Source: Petrotoga mexicana DSM 14811
GTDB taxonomy: Bacteria > Thermotogota > Thermotogae > Petrotogales > Petrotogaceae
NCBI RefSeq assembly: GCF_002895565.1
Contig: NZ_AZRN01000002.1
Span: 1 to 43,168, forward strand
Direction of reading: 5' to 3'
Length of the DNA stretch: 43,168 nucleotides
In this document: piece after piece, positions 1-7,765 of the stretch
How the letters are laid out: every line of letters starts with the position of its first letter
How positions within the stretch are numbered: position 1 is the stretch's first letter
Program-made: the position numbers and the translations under genes
Notes under the pieces: generated by a model
The model's input: only the letters and a program-made list of their open reading frames with translations
Told to the model about the DNA's origin: nothing
Databases searched by the model: none

Positions 1-35
1 CCCTTCCACCCCGCTCCCCACCCATCTAAGGAAGG
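1..35 (-). repeat. GC-rich dispersed repeat, module A, cut by window edge
   Basis: On the minus strand this reads as CCTTAGATGGGTGGGGAGCG followed by GGGTGGAAGGG, matching the module-A core seen at seven other places in the window. It lies just past the stop of the GlmL-type gene and is oriented with it. The left end is outside the window. Confidence 0.75.
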
Positions 36-1381
36 CATTCTATATCATTTTGTAATATTTTCTTTGCTATTTCTTTGTCGAGGTTTGCGATAACACCTAT
101 GTTAGCGAATATGTAATTTTTGTCGTAGGCGAAGGTTACCTCTTTTGATGGTAGTAATAGGTCATCTGAATTTTTTAACTGTTTTAAGCTTTCAAATATC
201 TCTTTTTTGTACTTCGACCTTGATAGTATTCCTCCGGTGCCAAAGATGATTTTTACGGCGGTTAAATCTTTTCCCTGAGCCACCTTTTTTCTTCCAGTGG
301 GAGTAAAGATGTAATCAATTCTTCCAGCATGTCTTTTTAGGGAAGTTAAGAAGCAAAACTTTGCCAAGTAAGTTGCAAATTTTTCTTGTTCGTCGTTTTG
401 TGGATAAGGGGATAGATTTTTTAGTATCTCTTCGTAGTTTTCAAAGTCCTTTTTTATTTGTTCTTTGCCTATCATTTCAACTACGTTATGTGCGTTTACG
501 TATATTCCCATATCTCCATCGACTGTTCTTTTGGAACGGGGTTGTGGAGATATTAAAATCTTTTGAATTTCTGGTGAGCCATCGGTAACGGAGTCTATAT
601 CCGTGGTGGCTCCTCCAATGTCAATTGTTAGAACATCTCCATACAGTTCATTTAGTAATTCAGTGGTGTTCATAACAGCCGCAGGGGTAGGAATGACTTC
701 TTCATCCACTACATCATAGATTTTTTCCATACCTGGGGCATGAATTATATGTTTTGAGAAAACTTCTTGGATTATTTTTCTTGCCGGTTCAACGTTGAGG
801 TGATCTATTTTAGGGTAGACGTTTTCTGTTATGATTATATTTTTGTTCTTTTCTTTGAAGATTTCTTCTATTTCTTCTTTTACAGCGGTGTTTCCTGCGT
901 ATATTATGGGGATGTCTAAAGGCAAGTTAGAGAGTAATTCAGCATTGTAAAGAACGGTTTCTTCTTCTCCGTAATCGACTCCACCTGATAAGAGAATCAA
1001 TTTTGGCTTAATCTTTAAAATTTGCTTCAAATGGGTTTCTCTAAGTTTGCCGGATGTAATATATTTTAAAATAGCCCCAGCTCCTAATGCCGCTTCTTTC
1101 GCTGCCCTGACTGTCATATCGTATACCAATCCGTGGACCGTCATACTTAGCCCACCGGCAGCAGAAGAGGTTGCTAAAAATTTTTCCCAACTTATTTTAT
1201 CTTTAACTTTTTCTTCCATATTTTTTAGTGCCTTTTCTATTCCAATGGTTACATCACCTTTGTCTATGGTTGTGTAACTTTCTGTTTGAGCTATTATTTT
1301 AACGCTCTTTTCCATGAGCTGGTAAGCTGTGATCACGGTTGTTGTACTTCCTATCTCAGCTACTAATAAATCAATTTTCAT
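26..1381 (-). CDS. glmL: GlmL/MutL-family ATPase (mutase-associated, not mismatch-repair MutL)
   Basis: A 451-residue protein of the GlmL/MutL family, named for glutamate mutase operons and thought to maintain or reactivate adenosylcobalamin-dependent carbon-skeleton mutases and aminomutases. Visible signs of the actin/Hsp70-like ATPase fold are the N-terminal EIGSTTT phosphate loop (residues 9-15), LLSGGVDYG (about 130-138), the second phosphate motif TIDIGGATTDI (about 252-262) and FGTGGILSR near 380. Length is normal for the family. The ATG overlaps the stop of the upstream aminotransferase gene as ATGA, so the two are translationally coupled. No mutase subunit gene is in the window, so the partner is unknown; in related bacteria an ornithine or glutamate mutase is possible. 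Automatic annotation often confuses this family with the DNA repair protein MutL, which it does not resemble. Confidence 0.85.
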   Translation of the reverse strand: MKIDLLVAEIGSTTTVITAYQLMEKSVKIIAQTESYTTIDKGDVTIGIEKALKNMEEKVKDKISWEKFLATSSAAGGLSMTVHGLVYDMTVRAAKEAALGAGAILKYITSGKLRETHLKQILKIKPKLILLSGGVDYGEEETVLYNAELLSNLPLDIPIIYAGNTAVKEEIEEIFKEKNKNIIITENVYPKIDHLNVEPARKIIQEVFSKHIIHAPGMEKIYDVVDEEVIPTPAAVMNTTELLNELYGDVLTIDIGGATTDIDSVTDGSPEIQKILISPQPRSKRTVDGDMGIYVNAHNVVEMIGKEQIKKDFENYEEILKNLSPYPQNDEQEKFATYLAKFCFLTSLKRHAGRIDYIFTPTGRKKVAQGKDLTAVKIIFGTGGILSRSKYKKEIFESLKQLKNSDDLLLPSKEVTFAYDKNYIFANIGVIANLDKEIAKKILQNDIECLP

Positions 1382-2535
1382 ACGTTTTCCGTCTCCAAAT
1401 CCGTTAGGAACTTTCTAAGTATTTCGACCGCCTTTTGCAAATCATTCATAGAGGCTGCAAAAGAGAGTCTGATATGCCCGTCAGAAAAGAAAGCCGAACC
1501 TGGGACTACTGCCAAACCATAATCGAGTAATTTTTCACAGAATTCTTTATCGTTCAATCCATACTTCGATATGTCGATAAAATAATAGAAAGCACCTTTT
1601 GGTTTGTGAAAAGTTAAACCGAGTTTTATGAATTCAGCATACAAGTAGTCCCTTCTTTTTTTGAATTCTTTTACCATGTAAGAATTGTCTATTTCTAGAG
1701 CTTTGAGTGCAGCATATTGAGAGGGTGTGTTCACATTAGAAGTTGAATGAGATTGAATCTTAGCCATCTGAGTTATGATTTTTTCGTTGGCAATCGTATA
1801 TCCCACTCTCCATCCCGTCATTGACCAGGTTTTTGAGAAACTGTTTATAAATATTGTTCTATCTCTTGATTCTTCAAAGTTTGCCATAGAGGTGTAATCA
1901 CCATCGTATACAAGTGCATCGTATACTTCATCACTTAAGATTATAAAGTCATGATCGATGGAGAGTTTTGAGATAAAGCTCAAAAACTCTTTATCGTAAA
2001 CCACACCTGTTGGGTTGTTGGGAGAATTAATTATAATAGCTTTTGTTTTTTTGGTTATAGCTTTTTCTAGATGTTTTTTTTCTGGTATGTAGTTATTTTC
2101 TTTCGTAGTTTTAACGTGAACGGGAATTCCACCAACCATTCTGATTTGTGCGTCGTAACTGACCCAAGATGGATCAATTACTATTATTTCATCACCCGGA
2201 TTTGTTATCAAAAAGAGTGAGTTAAATAAAGCTTGTTTTCCCCCATTAGTTACGATTACATTGTTCTCATTGTAATTAGTTGAGTATTTTTTATTTATAT
2301 ATTGAGCTATCTTTTGTCTGAGTTCTTTTATTCCTTTGTTGTCCGTGTATTTGGTTTTTCCTTCTTTCATGGCTTGGTAAGCAGCGTTTATTATAGGCTG
2401 AGGAGTATCAAAATCAGGTTCTCCAGCCGTCAGCCTGACTATTTCGTACCCTTTGTTTTGTAATTCTAAAGCCTTTGAGTTTAACTCAATAGTTGCAGAT
2501 GGTTGTAATGATTCTATTTTAGTAGAAAATTCCAT
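1378..2535 (-). CDS. Class I PLP-dependent aminotransferase (aspartate aminotransferase type)
   Basis: A 385-residue fold-type I aminotransferase, probably moving the amino group between aspartate (or another amino acid) and 2-oxoglutarate in the cytoplasm. The N-terminal segment with LTAGEPDFDTP (about 35-45) is typical of the subgroup Ib aspartate aminotransferases. SPNNPTG (about 171-177) contacts PLP, SDEVYD (201-206) supplies the pyridine-binding Asp, and Lys235 in NSFSKTWSMTGWRVGY is the Schiff-base lysine. The C-terminal IRLSFA holds the substrate-carboxylate Arg. ATG start with AAAGGAGG a few bases upstream. It is coupled to the GlmL-type gene by a 4-bp overlap. Substrate specificity cannot be settled from sequence alone, so I give no symbol. 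Confidence 0.88.
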   Translation of the reverse strand: MEFSTKIESLQPSATIELNSKALELQNKGYEIVRLTAGEPDFDTPQPIINAAYQAMKEGKTKYTDNKGIKELRQKIAQYINKKYSTNYNENNVIVTNGGKQALFNSLFLITNPGDEIIVIDPSWVSYDAQIRMVGGIPVHVKTTKENNYIPEKKHLEKAITKKTKAIIINSPNNPTGVVYDKEFLSFISKLSIDHDFIILSDEVYDALVYDGDYTSMANFEESRDRTIFINSFSKTWSMTGWRVGYTIANEKIITQMAKIQSHSTSNVNTPSQYAALKALEIDNSYMVKEFKKRRDYLYAEFIKLGLTFHKPKGAFYYFIDISKYGLNDKEFCEKLLDYGLAVVPGSAFFSDGHIRLSFAASMNDLQKAVEILRKFLTDLETENV

Positions 2536-2552
2536 AAAAGCCTCCTTTCAAT

Positions 2553-2772
2553 TGTTGAGGGCTTTACCCTGAACCCTTTTAAAATCGAAACCTTATTTTT
2601 TAAAGATGAAATTTTTTGTAAGCTATGCTTAGTCTTTATTAGCGCCCCTTCGCCCCGCTCCCCACCCGTATGGAAAAGGAACATTATTTGCGCCCCTTCG
2701 CCCCGCAGCCCGCCCATTTAAGGAAAGGGACCTGCGGTCCCTAACCCAGCAAGGGAAGGTCTTTGACCTGTA
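2553..2772 (-). repeat. GC-rich composite repeat cluster (modules B-A-A plus long spacer)
   Basis: Fills the gap between rlmD and the aminotransferase gene. On the minus strand it reads: hairpin AGGTC-AAA-GACCT, a CCCTTGCTGGGTT segment, hairpin GGGACC-GCA-GGTCCC, CCTTAAATGGGCGGGCTGCG with GGGCGAAGGGGCGC (module A), a second module A ending GCGCTAATAAAGA, then an AT-rich spacer (with TTTCGATTTTAAAAGGGTTC) ending in AGGGtaaaGCCCT. The spacer is clearly related to that in the 10454-10671 cluster. No plausible gene lies in this stretch. Confidence 0.85.
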
Positions 2773-2779
2773 ACTCACT

Positions 2780-4120
2780 TTAGTTTTTTTCTAAAATGCC
2801 AACGTTTTCGATGTGGTATGAGTGTGGAAACATATCAAATGGTTGAACTGATTTTAGAGTGAATCCATTTTTTGTAAATATATTGAGATCTCTGGCAAAA
2901 GTTGAAAGGTCACAAGATACATAGATAATCCCCTTTTTTGCCATAGAAGATAGTAATTGGATCTCTTTCTTTTCCAAACCTTTTCTTGGGGGATCTAAGA
3001 TGACATAGTCAAATCTGTTATCGGAATTTTTCATGAGATACGGTTTTGAACTTGCTAATATGAAATTAACGTTTTTAATAAAGTTTATATGAGAATTTGA
3101 GATCGCCGCTTTTACTGAAACTTTGGAGGTTTCAACGGATTCTATATGTTTAAAGAGCGGTGAAAAGTATATTGAAAATAGTCCAACACCAGAGTATAAG
3201 TCTAACATAGTGTCATCTTTTTGTGTGTTGTTTTTGAAATATTCTAATATGTGCCTTAATAGTTTTTGTGTAACATTGTAGTTGTTTTGAAAAAAAGCAG
3301 TTGGTGGAATTTGGAATTTAAAATCGTCAAACTCCTCATTTAATACTCCTTCACCGAGAAGCGTTTTGTAAGGACCCCGTAGTACAACGCTATCGGAACT
3401 GTTCATCAAGTGAATGAGTGAATAAGGATGGAAATTCTGTTGAAAAAACTGTTTTATCTCTTCTTCATAAGGCAAATACTCTGTGTTGGTAACTATAATA
3501 ACCATCGTTTGATTTTTGGAAAAGGATCTTCGGATGACTAAATGTTTCAAGATTCCTTTTTTTGAGTTTTTGTCGTATATTTCGATATTCAATTTATTAA
3601 CTAGTTCTCTGAATTTATTTCTTATGTTATCAAATAAATTAGGTGAGATTGGGCATGAGTAGATATCAAGAACCTTGTTTGAATTGGCAATATTTAAACC
3701 TAATTTTAAGTTATTATTTTTCTGAAAGGCGTATTCCATTCTGTTTCTGTAACCCCAAATTAAATCGCTTTCGATTATGGCATTCACAAGGGAGCTATCT
3801 AACTTACCGATTCTTTCTAACTGTTCTTTTACTATCTCTGTTTTTGATTTTAGTTGAGATTGATAATCATAATCGAGCCATTGGCAACCTCCGCATTCAG
3901 GGAAGTGTTTGCATTTGGAGGATACCCTTTGATGGGATGGTTGTATGATTTCTTTTAGATCTGCAAATACTAAATTTTTATTCGTTCTTGTTGGAATAAC
4001 GGAGACAAACTCTCCAGGGTAAACGTTGTTTACCATGTAGATTTTGCCGGCATAACGTGCCATGCCGTATCCACCGTAGACTAATTTTTCGATGACGATT
4101 TTTACTTCTTCATTATCCAT
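2780..4120 (-). CDS. rlmD: 23S rRNA (uracil-5-)-methyltransferase, RlmD/RumA family
   Basis: A 446-residue SAM-dependent enzyme that makes 5-methyluridine in RNA, most likely 23S rRNA. Domains in order: TRAM RNA-binding domain (about 1-58), a [4Fe-4S] ligand set CKHFPECGGCQW (Cys70, Cys76, Cys79) with the fourth Cys in YSCPISP (about 155), an RNA-recognition segment with FFQNNYNVTQ, the SAM motif LDLYSGVGLFS, ILDPPRKG, and VSCDLSTFARDL with the catalytic Cys. Length and motif set fit RumA/RlmD rather than TrmA, which lacks the cluster. Bacteria with only one such enzyme may methylate both U747 and U1939 (RlmCD), so the exact target is uncertain. GGAGG lies 7 nt before the ATG. GC-rich repeats lie on both sides. 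Confidence 0.9.
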   Translation of the reverse strand: MDNEEVKIVIEKLVYGGYGMARYAGKIYMVNNVYPGEFVSVIPTRTNKNLVFADLKEIIQPSHQRVSSKCKHFPECGGCQWLDYDYQSQLKSKTEIVKEQLERIGKLDSSLVNAIIESDLIWGYRNRMEYAFQKNNNLKLGLNIANSNKVLDIYSCPISPNLFDNIRNKFRELVNKLNIEIYDKNSKKGILKHLVIRRSFSKNQTMVIIVTNTEYLPYEEEIKQFFQQNFHPYSLIHLMNSSDSVVLRGPYKTLLGEGVLNEEFDDFKFQIPPTAFFQNNYNVTQKLLRHILEYFKNNTQKDDTMLDLYSGVGLFSIYFSPLFKHIESVETSKVSVKAAISNSHINFIKNVNFILASSKPYLMKNSDNRFDYVILDPPRKGLEKKEIQLLSSMAKKGIIYVSCDLSTFARDLNIFTKNGFTLKSVQPFDMFPHSYHIENVGILEKN

Positions 4121-4156
4121 CTAAATGCCTCCAAGATATGGAATTATTGTCCTTAT

Positions 4157-4252
4157 TAGCGCCCTTCCACCCCGCTGCCCACCCATCTAAGGAAAGGGTC
4201 TGGAGCCCCTTAAACCCAGCAAGGGGAGGGCTTCGCCCTGTAACCCTTTTAT
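4157..4252 (-). repeat. GC-rich repeat cluster, modules B-A
   Basis: On the minus strand this is one clean B-A unit: AAAAGGGTTAC, hairpin AGGGC-GAA-GCCCT, CCCCTTGCTGGGTTTAAGGG, GCTCCAGACCC, TTTCCTTAGATGGGTGGGCA, GCGGGGTGGAAGGGCGCTAA. It matches the cluster near 10574-10668 at about nine bases in ten. Its left edge abuts the murD stop codon, and the whole element lies between murD and rlmD. Confidence 0.85.
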
Positions 4253-5544
4253 TATTTTTCTACCAAAGAATTGAAGTGTTCCCCTCTTTCTTCATAATTT
4301 TTATATTTATCAAAACTTGCTCCCGCTGGTGAAAATACTACATTGTCTCCAACTTCACATATTTCACTTAGGTATAAAAACACTTCTTCTAAATTACTTT
4401 TGAAGATAAATTTGTGATTCAATGGGTATTTTTTGACTTCTTTTTCCATTTCTCCAAAAACTACAACGGCTTTGGCATACGTTTTAAGTTCTTCTATTAG
4501 TGGTGTTAAGTCTTCATTTTTAGGGATTCCACTTAGGATTGCTATATAACTCTTTCTTCTGAAACTTTTGTAAGCGTTGTAAGCGGAGTGAGCGTTGGTT
4601 GCTTTTGAATCGTTGTAATAACTGACTCCGTTTTTGCTTTTTATCAGTTCTAACCTATACTTTAGTGGTTTGAAAGAGTTTATTGCTTCTTCGATAATTT
4701 TTTCAGAGATTCCAAGATTTAACGTCGTCACTACTGATGCCAAGATGTCTTCTTTGAAGATGTCCAGTTCAAATATTTTGTTGTTGACATGTATTTTTTT
4801 GTCTCTGTATTTAATGTAGTTACCTTCAATTACGTCTTTAGAGAAAGTTATAAACCTTTCACTTGATTGATAATCTTTTAGGTTTAAAAGATTCACAGAG
4901 TCTTCGTTGATAACTGCCACTCCTCCTGATTTAAGGGTTCTTAACAATAAGTTTGCTTTGGTTTTGTAATAATCATTCAAGTCTTTATGCCAGTTTAGAT
5001 GATCGGGTGCTAAGTTCGTTAATACAGATATTTCAGGAGTAAACGTTTTTGACCAGAATATTTGAAAAGAACTAACTTCAACTACGTAATAGTTTAAAGT
5101 TTCTGCTACTTGAGCTAAGGGAACTCCAATATTACCCCCTACAAAGGTTAAAGGATCTGCGAATTTTAATATATGTCCTATTAAAGAGGTGGTAGTTGAT
5201 TTCCCGTCGGTTCCTGTTATTCCAATAAAAACAGCTTTTTTGTTTGCTTTTTTTATACTTTCCCATGAATACTCTAATTCTGTAGTGTAATCGATATTAT
5301 TTTCAAATATTATTTTAGCAGCCTTACTGTTTGGAGGGATGCCAGGGCTTACGATAGCCAAATCACAGTTTTTTAAAAGGTCGTTGTGTTCGGTTTCATA
5401 TTGAATGTTGTTTTTCTTAAAGTATATTTCATCGTTTTTTTTAAAATCTCTGTCTTGACTGACAAAGATTTGATGGTTTGTTTTTAAAAGCTTCGTCAGT
5501 AAATCTGTGTTACTCTTTCCGTATCCTACAAGGCATATCTTCAC
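4252..5544 (-). CDS. murD: UDP-N-acetylmuramoyl-L-alanine--D-glutamate ligase MurD
   Basis: A 430-residue Mur ligase adding D-glutamate to UDP-MurNAc-L-Ala in the cytoplasm. The N-terminal Rossmann-like domain begins KICLVGYGKSN. The ATP-binding P-loop GITGTDGKSTTT is at residues 108-119, followed by TFVGGNIG, the middle-domain segment VLTNLAPDHLNWH and the C-terminal-domain motif YYNDSKATN (about 310-318), which identifies MurD among Mur ligases. Start is GTG, overlapping the mraY stop as GTGA, with GGAGG 6 nt upstream inside mraY. Last gene of the murE-murF-mraY-murD run; ftsW and murG, which often follow, are not next here. The stop codon lies at the edge of a GC-rich repeat. Confidence 0.95.
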   Translation of the reverse strand: MKICLVGYGKSNTDLLTKLLKTNHQIFVSQDRDFKKNDEIYFKKNNIQYETEHNDLLKNCDLAIVSPGIPPNSKAAKIIFENNIDYTTELEYSWESIKKANKKAVFIGITGTDGKSTTTSLIGHILKFADPLTFVGGNIGVPLAQVAETLNYYVVEVSSFQIFWSKTFTPEISVLTNLAPDHLNWHKDLNDYYKTKANLLLRTLKSGGVAVINEDSVNLLNLKDYQSSERFITFSKDVIEGNYIKYRDKKIHVNNKIFELDIFKEDILASVVTTLNLGISEKIIEEAINSFKPLKYRLELIKSKNGVSYYNDSKATNAHSAYNAYKSFRRKSYIAILSGIPKNEDLTPLIEELKTYAKAVVVFGEMEKEVKKYPLNHKFIFKSNLEEVFLYLSEICEVGDNVVFSPAGASFDKYKNYEERGEHFNSLVEK

Positions 5545-6485
5545 AATATTCCTCCTAGAGCGACTATTCCAGTTAATAAGTTTATAGTCCAGAATGTTAG
5601 TACGATTCGTTCTTCATTCCATTTTTTTAGTTCAAAATGATGATGAATTGGAGCCATTAAAAAGACTCTTTTTTTTCGTATTTTGAAACTTCCCACTTGT
5701 ATTATAACGCTAAACATCTCTGTAATAAATATAAAACAGGTTAAAATAGTAAAAAGTTCAACAGAATAATATAACGCTAAAGAACCTAATATTCCACCTA
5801 AAGCTAAAGATCCAGTGTCTCCCATAAATATTTTTGCCGGTTTTATGTTGTAAAAGAGATACGCTATTACAGGCAATATCAATATGGGAATGTAATTAAA
5901 ATTCACGCCTGCAATCAGTGTGGTGAATAGTGCTGATGTTACATAAATTCCTGCGGACAGTCCGTCTATTCCGTCAGTTAAATTTGTTGCGTTGGACATA
6001 CCTGTTAGGTATATTATCCCCCACAGCGGATAGAAATATTTTAGGTCTAAGCTTTTAGTTGTGAAAGGTATTTTCAATATCGAATGGGGATTCATTTTTG
6101 ATATGAGATATACTATAAAGATGGAGAATAAGAATTGCATTAATAATTTTTGTATGGCCGTTAACCCTGTGGAATCTTTCTTTTTTATACTCAGATAGTC
6201 ATCGAGAAATCCAATAAACCCAAAAAGTAAAGTAGCAACTCCAATTATCAGAAATAAATCTTCATTTTGAATGAAGTAAGTGAGCATACTCAGAAAAAAA
6301 ATAGCGAGAACGAATAAAATTCCCCCCATTGTAGGGGTTCCTTGCTTGTAATTATGAATATCAGGACCTTCTTTTCTGATATATTGTCCAAATTGCCTTT
6401 TTTTTAACCATTTTATAAATATTGGATAGAGAAAAAGTAAAACAATAAAAGTTATTAACGTGATATAAAATATTAGTCTTTCCAA
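5541..6485 (-). CDS. mraY: Phospho-N-acetylmuramoyl-pentapeptide-transferase MraY
   Basis: A 314-residue integral membrane enzyme that moves phospho-MurNAc-pentapeptide onto undecaprenyl phosphate to make lipid I. About ten hydrophobic helices are visible. Family motifs are present in order: GTPTMGGI (about 49-56), GFLDDYLS with the paired aspartates, NLTDGIDGLSAG, FMGDTGSLALGG and PIHHHFE near the end. The TTG start lies inside the end of murF (13-bp overlap), with AAGGA about 12 nt upstream, so translation is probably coupled. Confidence 0.95.
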   Translation of the reverse strand: MERLIFYITLITFIVLLFLYPIFIKWLKKRQFGQYIRKEGPDIHNYKQGTPTMGGILFVLAIFFLSMLTYFIQNEDLFLIIGVATLLFGFIGFLDDYLSIKKKDSTGLTAIQKLLMQFLFSIFIVYLISKMNPHSILKIPFTTKSLDLKYFYPLWGIIYLTGMSNATNLTDGIDGLSAGIYVTSALFTTLIAGVNFNYIPILILPVIAYLFYNIKPAKIFMGDTGSLALGGILGSLALYYSVELFTILTCFIFITEMFSVIIQVGSFKIRKKRVFLMAPIHHHFELKKWNEERIVLTFWTINLLTGIVALGGIL

Positions 6486-7765
6486 ATTAAGTCACTTTCC
6501 TTGAGATATTTGTTTATTCCTGTAGCGTTAGATCCTTTTATATAGATCACTCCTTTGGTGGTGTTTGATATTATTTCATCAATTGTTTTTAGTTTTTGAA
6601 AGAAGGTAACTTTATCGTTTGATAGATATGAAAATTTGTCTTGTGGATCATAGAAATAAATCCGGTCAAAAATGTTTAAGGCTTCTGTTATAACTTTAAT
6701 ATGGTATTCTTCACTGTATTTTCCTAATTCTTTTATTTCCCCCATTATGATAATTTTAGGGGAAAGACTAAATTTACTTATGCTGTTAAAAGCACTTTTA
6801 AAAGATTCGTACGATGCGTTGTATGAGTCGTTCACTATTAAAAGATTTCCACGTTTTATGGTTTGAAAACGGTCTTGAGGGATGTTAATATTGGATAAAT
6901 AGTATGGATCAATTGGTAAGTCGATGAATCTCAAAAACAACAATCCTGAAAGCAAGTCTAATATCTGACCTTCACTCCAATAATTGTTCAGTGTTACCAT
7001 GAAATCTTCTTTAAGAATTTTGGCGTAAACAGTTGTGGTGTGGTTTTCATTGTAATGGAAGCTTTGCAAAACGGCATCGTTTTCATCTTTGGTTCCAAAG
7101 GTTAGTTGGTTCAGATGCTTCGGCGCCAATTCTTTTAATATCGAGTAATCTCCATTGATTATCAAAACCCCTTTATCCATGCTACTTGTTATCTTCATCT
7201 TTTCTTTAGTTACCGTCTCTAAAGAATCTAAAAATTCCAGATGTGAAGCCCCTACGTTTGTGATGATAGCGACGTCCAATTTAAAGTATCTCGATAAAAA
7301 TTCGAGGTCTCCTTTTTTTCTAAGACCCTCTTCTAGTATGACGGTTTCTTCGTTGTTATAGTTGTTTAAAATCGATAATGGTATTCCTATCTCTGTATTC
7401 AAATTCATCTCGTTTCTAAAGGTTTTGAAATAGGCTAACAACAAATAGTATAAGCATTCTTTCGTGGTGGTTTTCCCAGTGGACCCAGTTATTCCAATCT
7501 TTAATTTAGCGTTTTGATTGATTAATGTGGAAGCAGAGATAAGCATTTCTTCCAAGACGCTGTTGACTTTTATTATTTTTTCTTTTGGAAAACCTGCAAC
7601 ATCTTTTTCAACAATTACATAAGACGCCCCGTTTTTCAATGCGTCGTTTATAAAAAGATGTCCATCTGTTTTCTCGCCTTTTAAACATAAAAACACGTCA
7701 CCTTTGTTGACTTTTCGAGAGTCAATTTGAAAATTGTGGCCTTTATATTTTAACCGTTCTAACAC
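6473..7765 (-). CDS. murF: UDP-N-acetylmuramoyl-tripeptide--D-alanyl-D-alanine ligase MurF
   Basis: A 430-residue Mur ligase that adds D-Ala-D-Ala to the UDP-MurNAc-tripeptide. It shows the N-terminal substrate domain (IDSRKVNKGDVFLCLKG), the P-loop GITGSTGKTTTKE, the middle-domain VAIITNVGASHLEFL, and C-terminal IVNDSYNASYES, whose NDSYNA motif is diagnostic of MurF. Start is GTG, sharing one base with the TAG stop of murE and preceded by GGGAAGG. The C-terminus overlaps the first codons of mraY. Confidence 0.93.
   Translation of the reverse strand: MLERLKYKGHNFQIDSRKVNKGDVFLCLKGEKTDGHLFINDALKNGASYVIVEKDVAGFPKEKIIKVNSVLEEMLISASTLINQNAKLKIGITGSTGKTTTKECLYYLLLAYFKTFRNEMNLNTEIGIPLSILNNYNNEETVILEEGLRKKGDLEFLSRYFKLDVAIITNVGASHLEFLDSLETVTKEKMKITSSMDKGVLIINGDYSILKELAPKHLNQLTFGTKDENDAVLQSFHYNENHTTTVYAKILKEDFMVTLNNYWSEGQILDLLSGLLFLRFIDLPIDPYYLSNINIPQDRFQTIKRGNLLIVNDSYNASYESFKSAFNSISKFSLSPKIIIMGEIKELGKYSEEYHIKVITEALNIFDRIYFYDPQDKFSYLSNDKVTFFQKLKTIDEIISNTTKGVIYIKGSNATGINKYLKESDLIWKD

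Noticed and set aside
2514-2717. 67-codon minus-strand reading frame upstream of the aminotransferase
   Set aside because: Most of it is GC-rich repeat read as protein, and it overlaps the real aminotransferase start in another frame.
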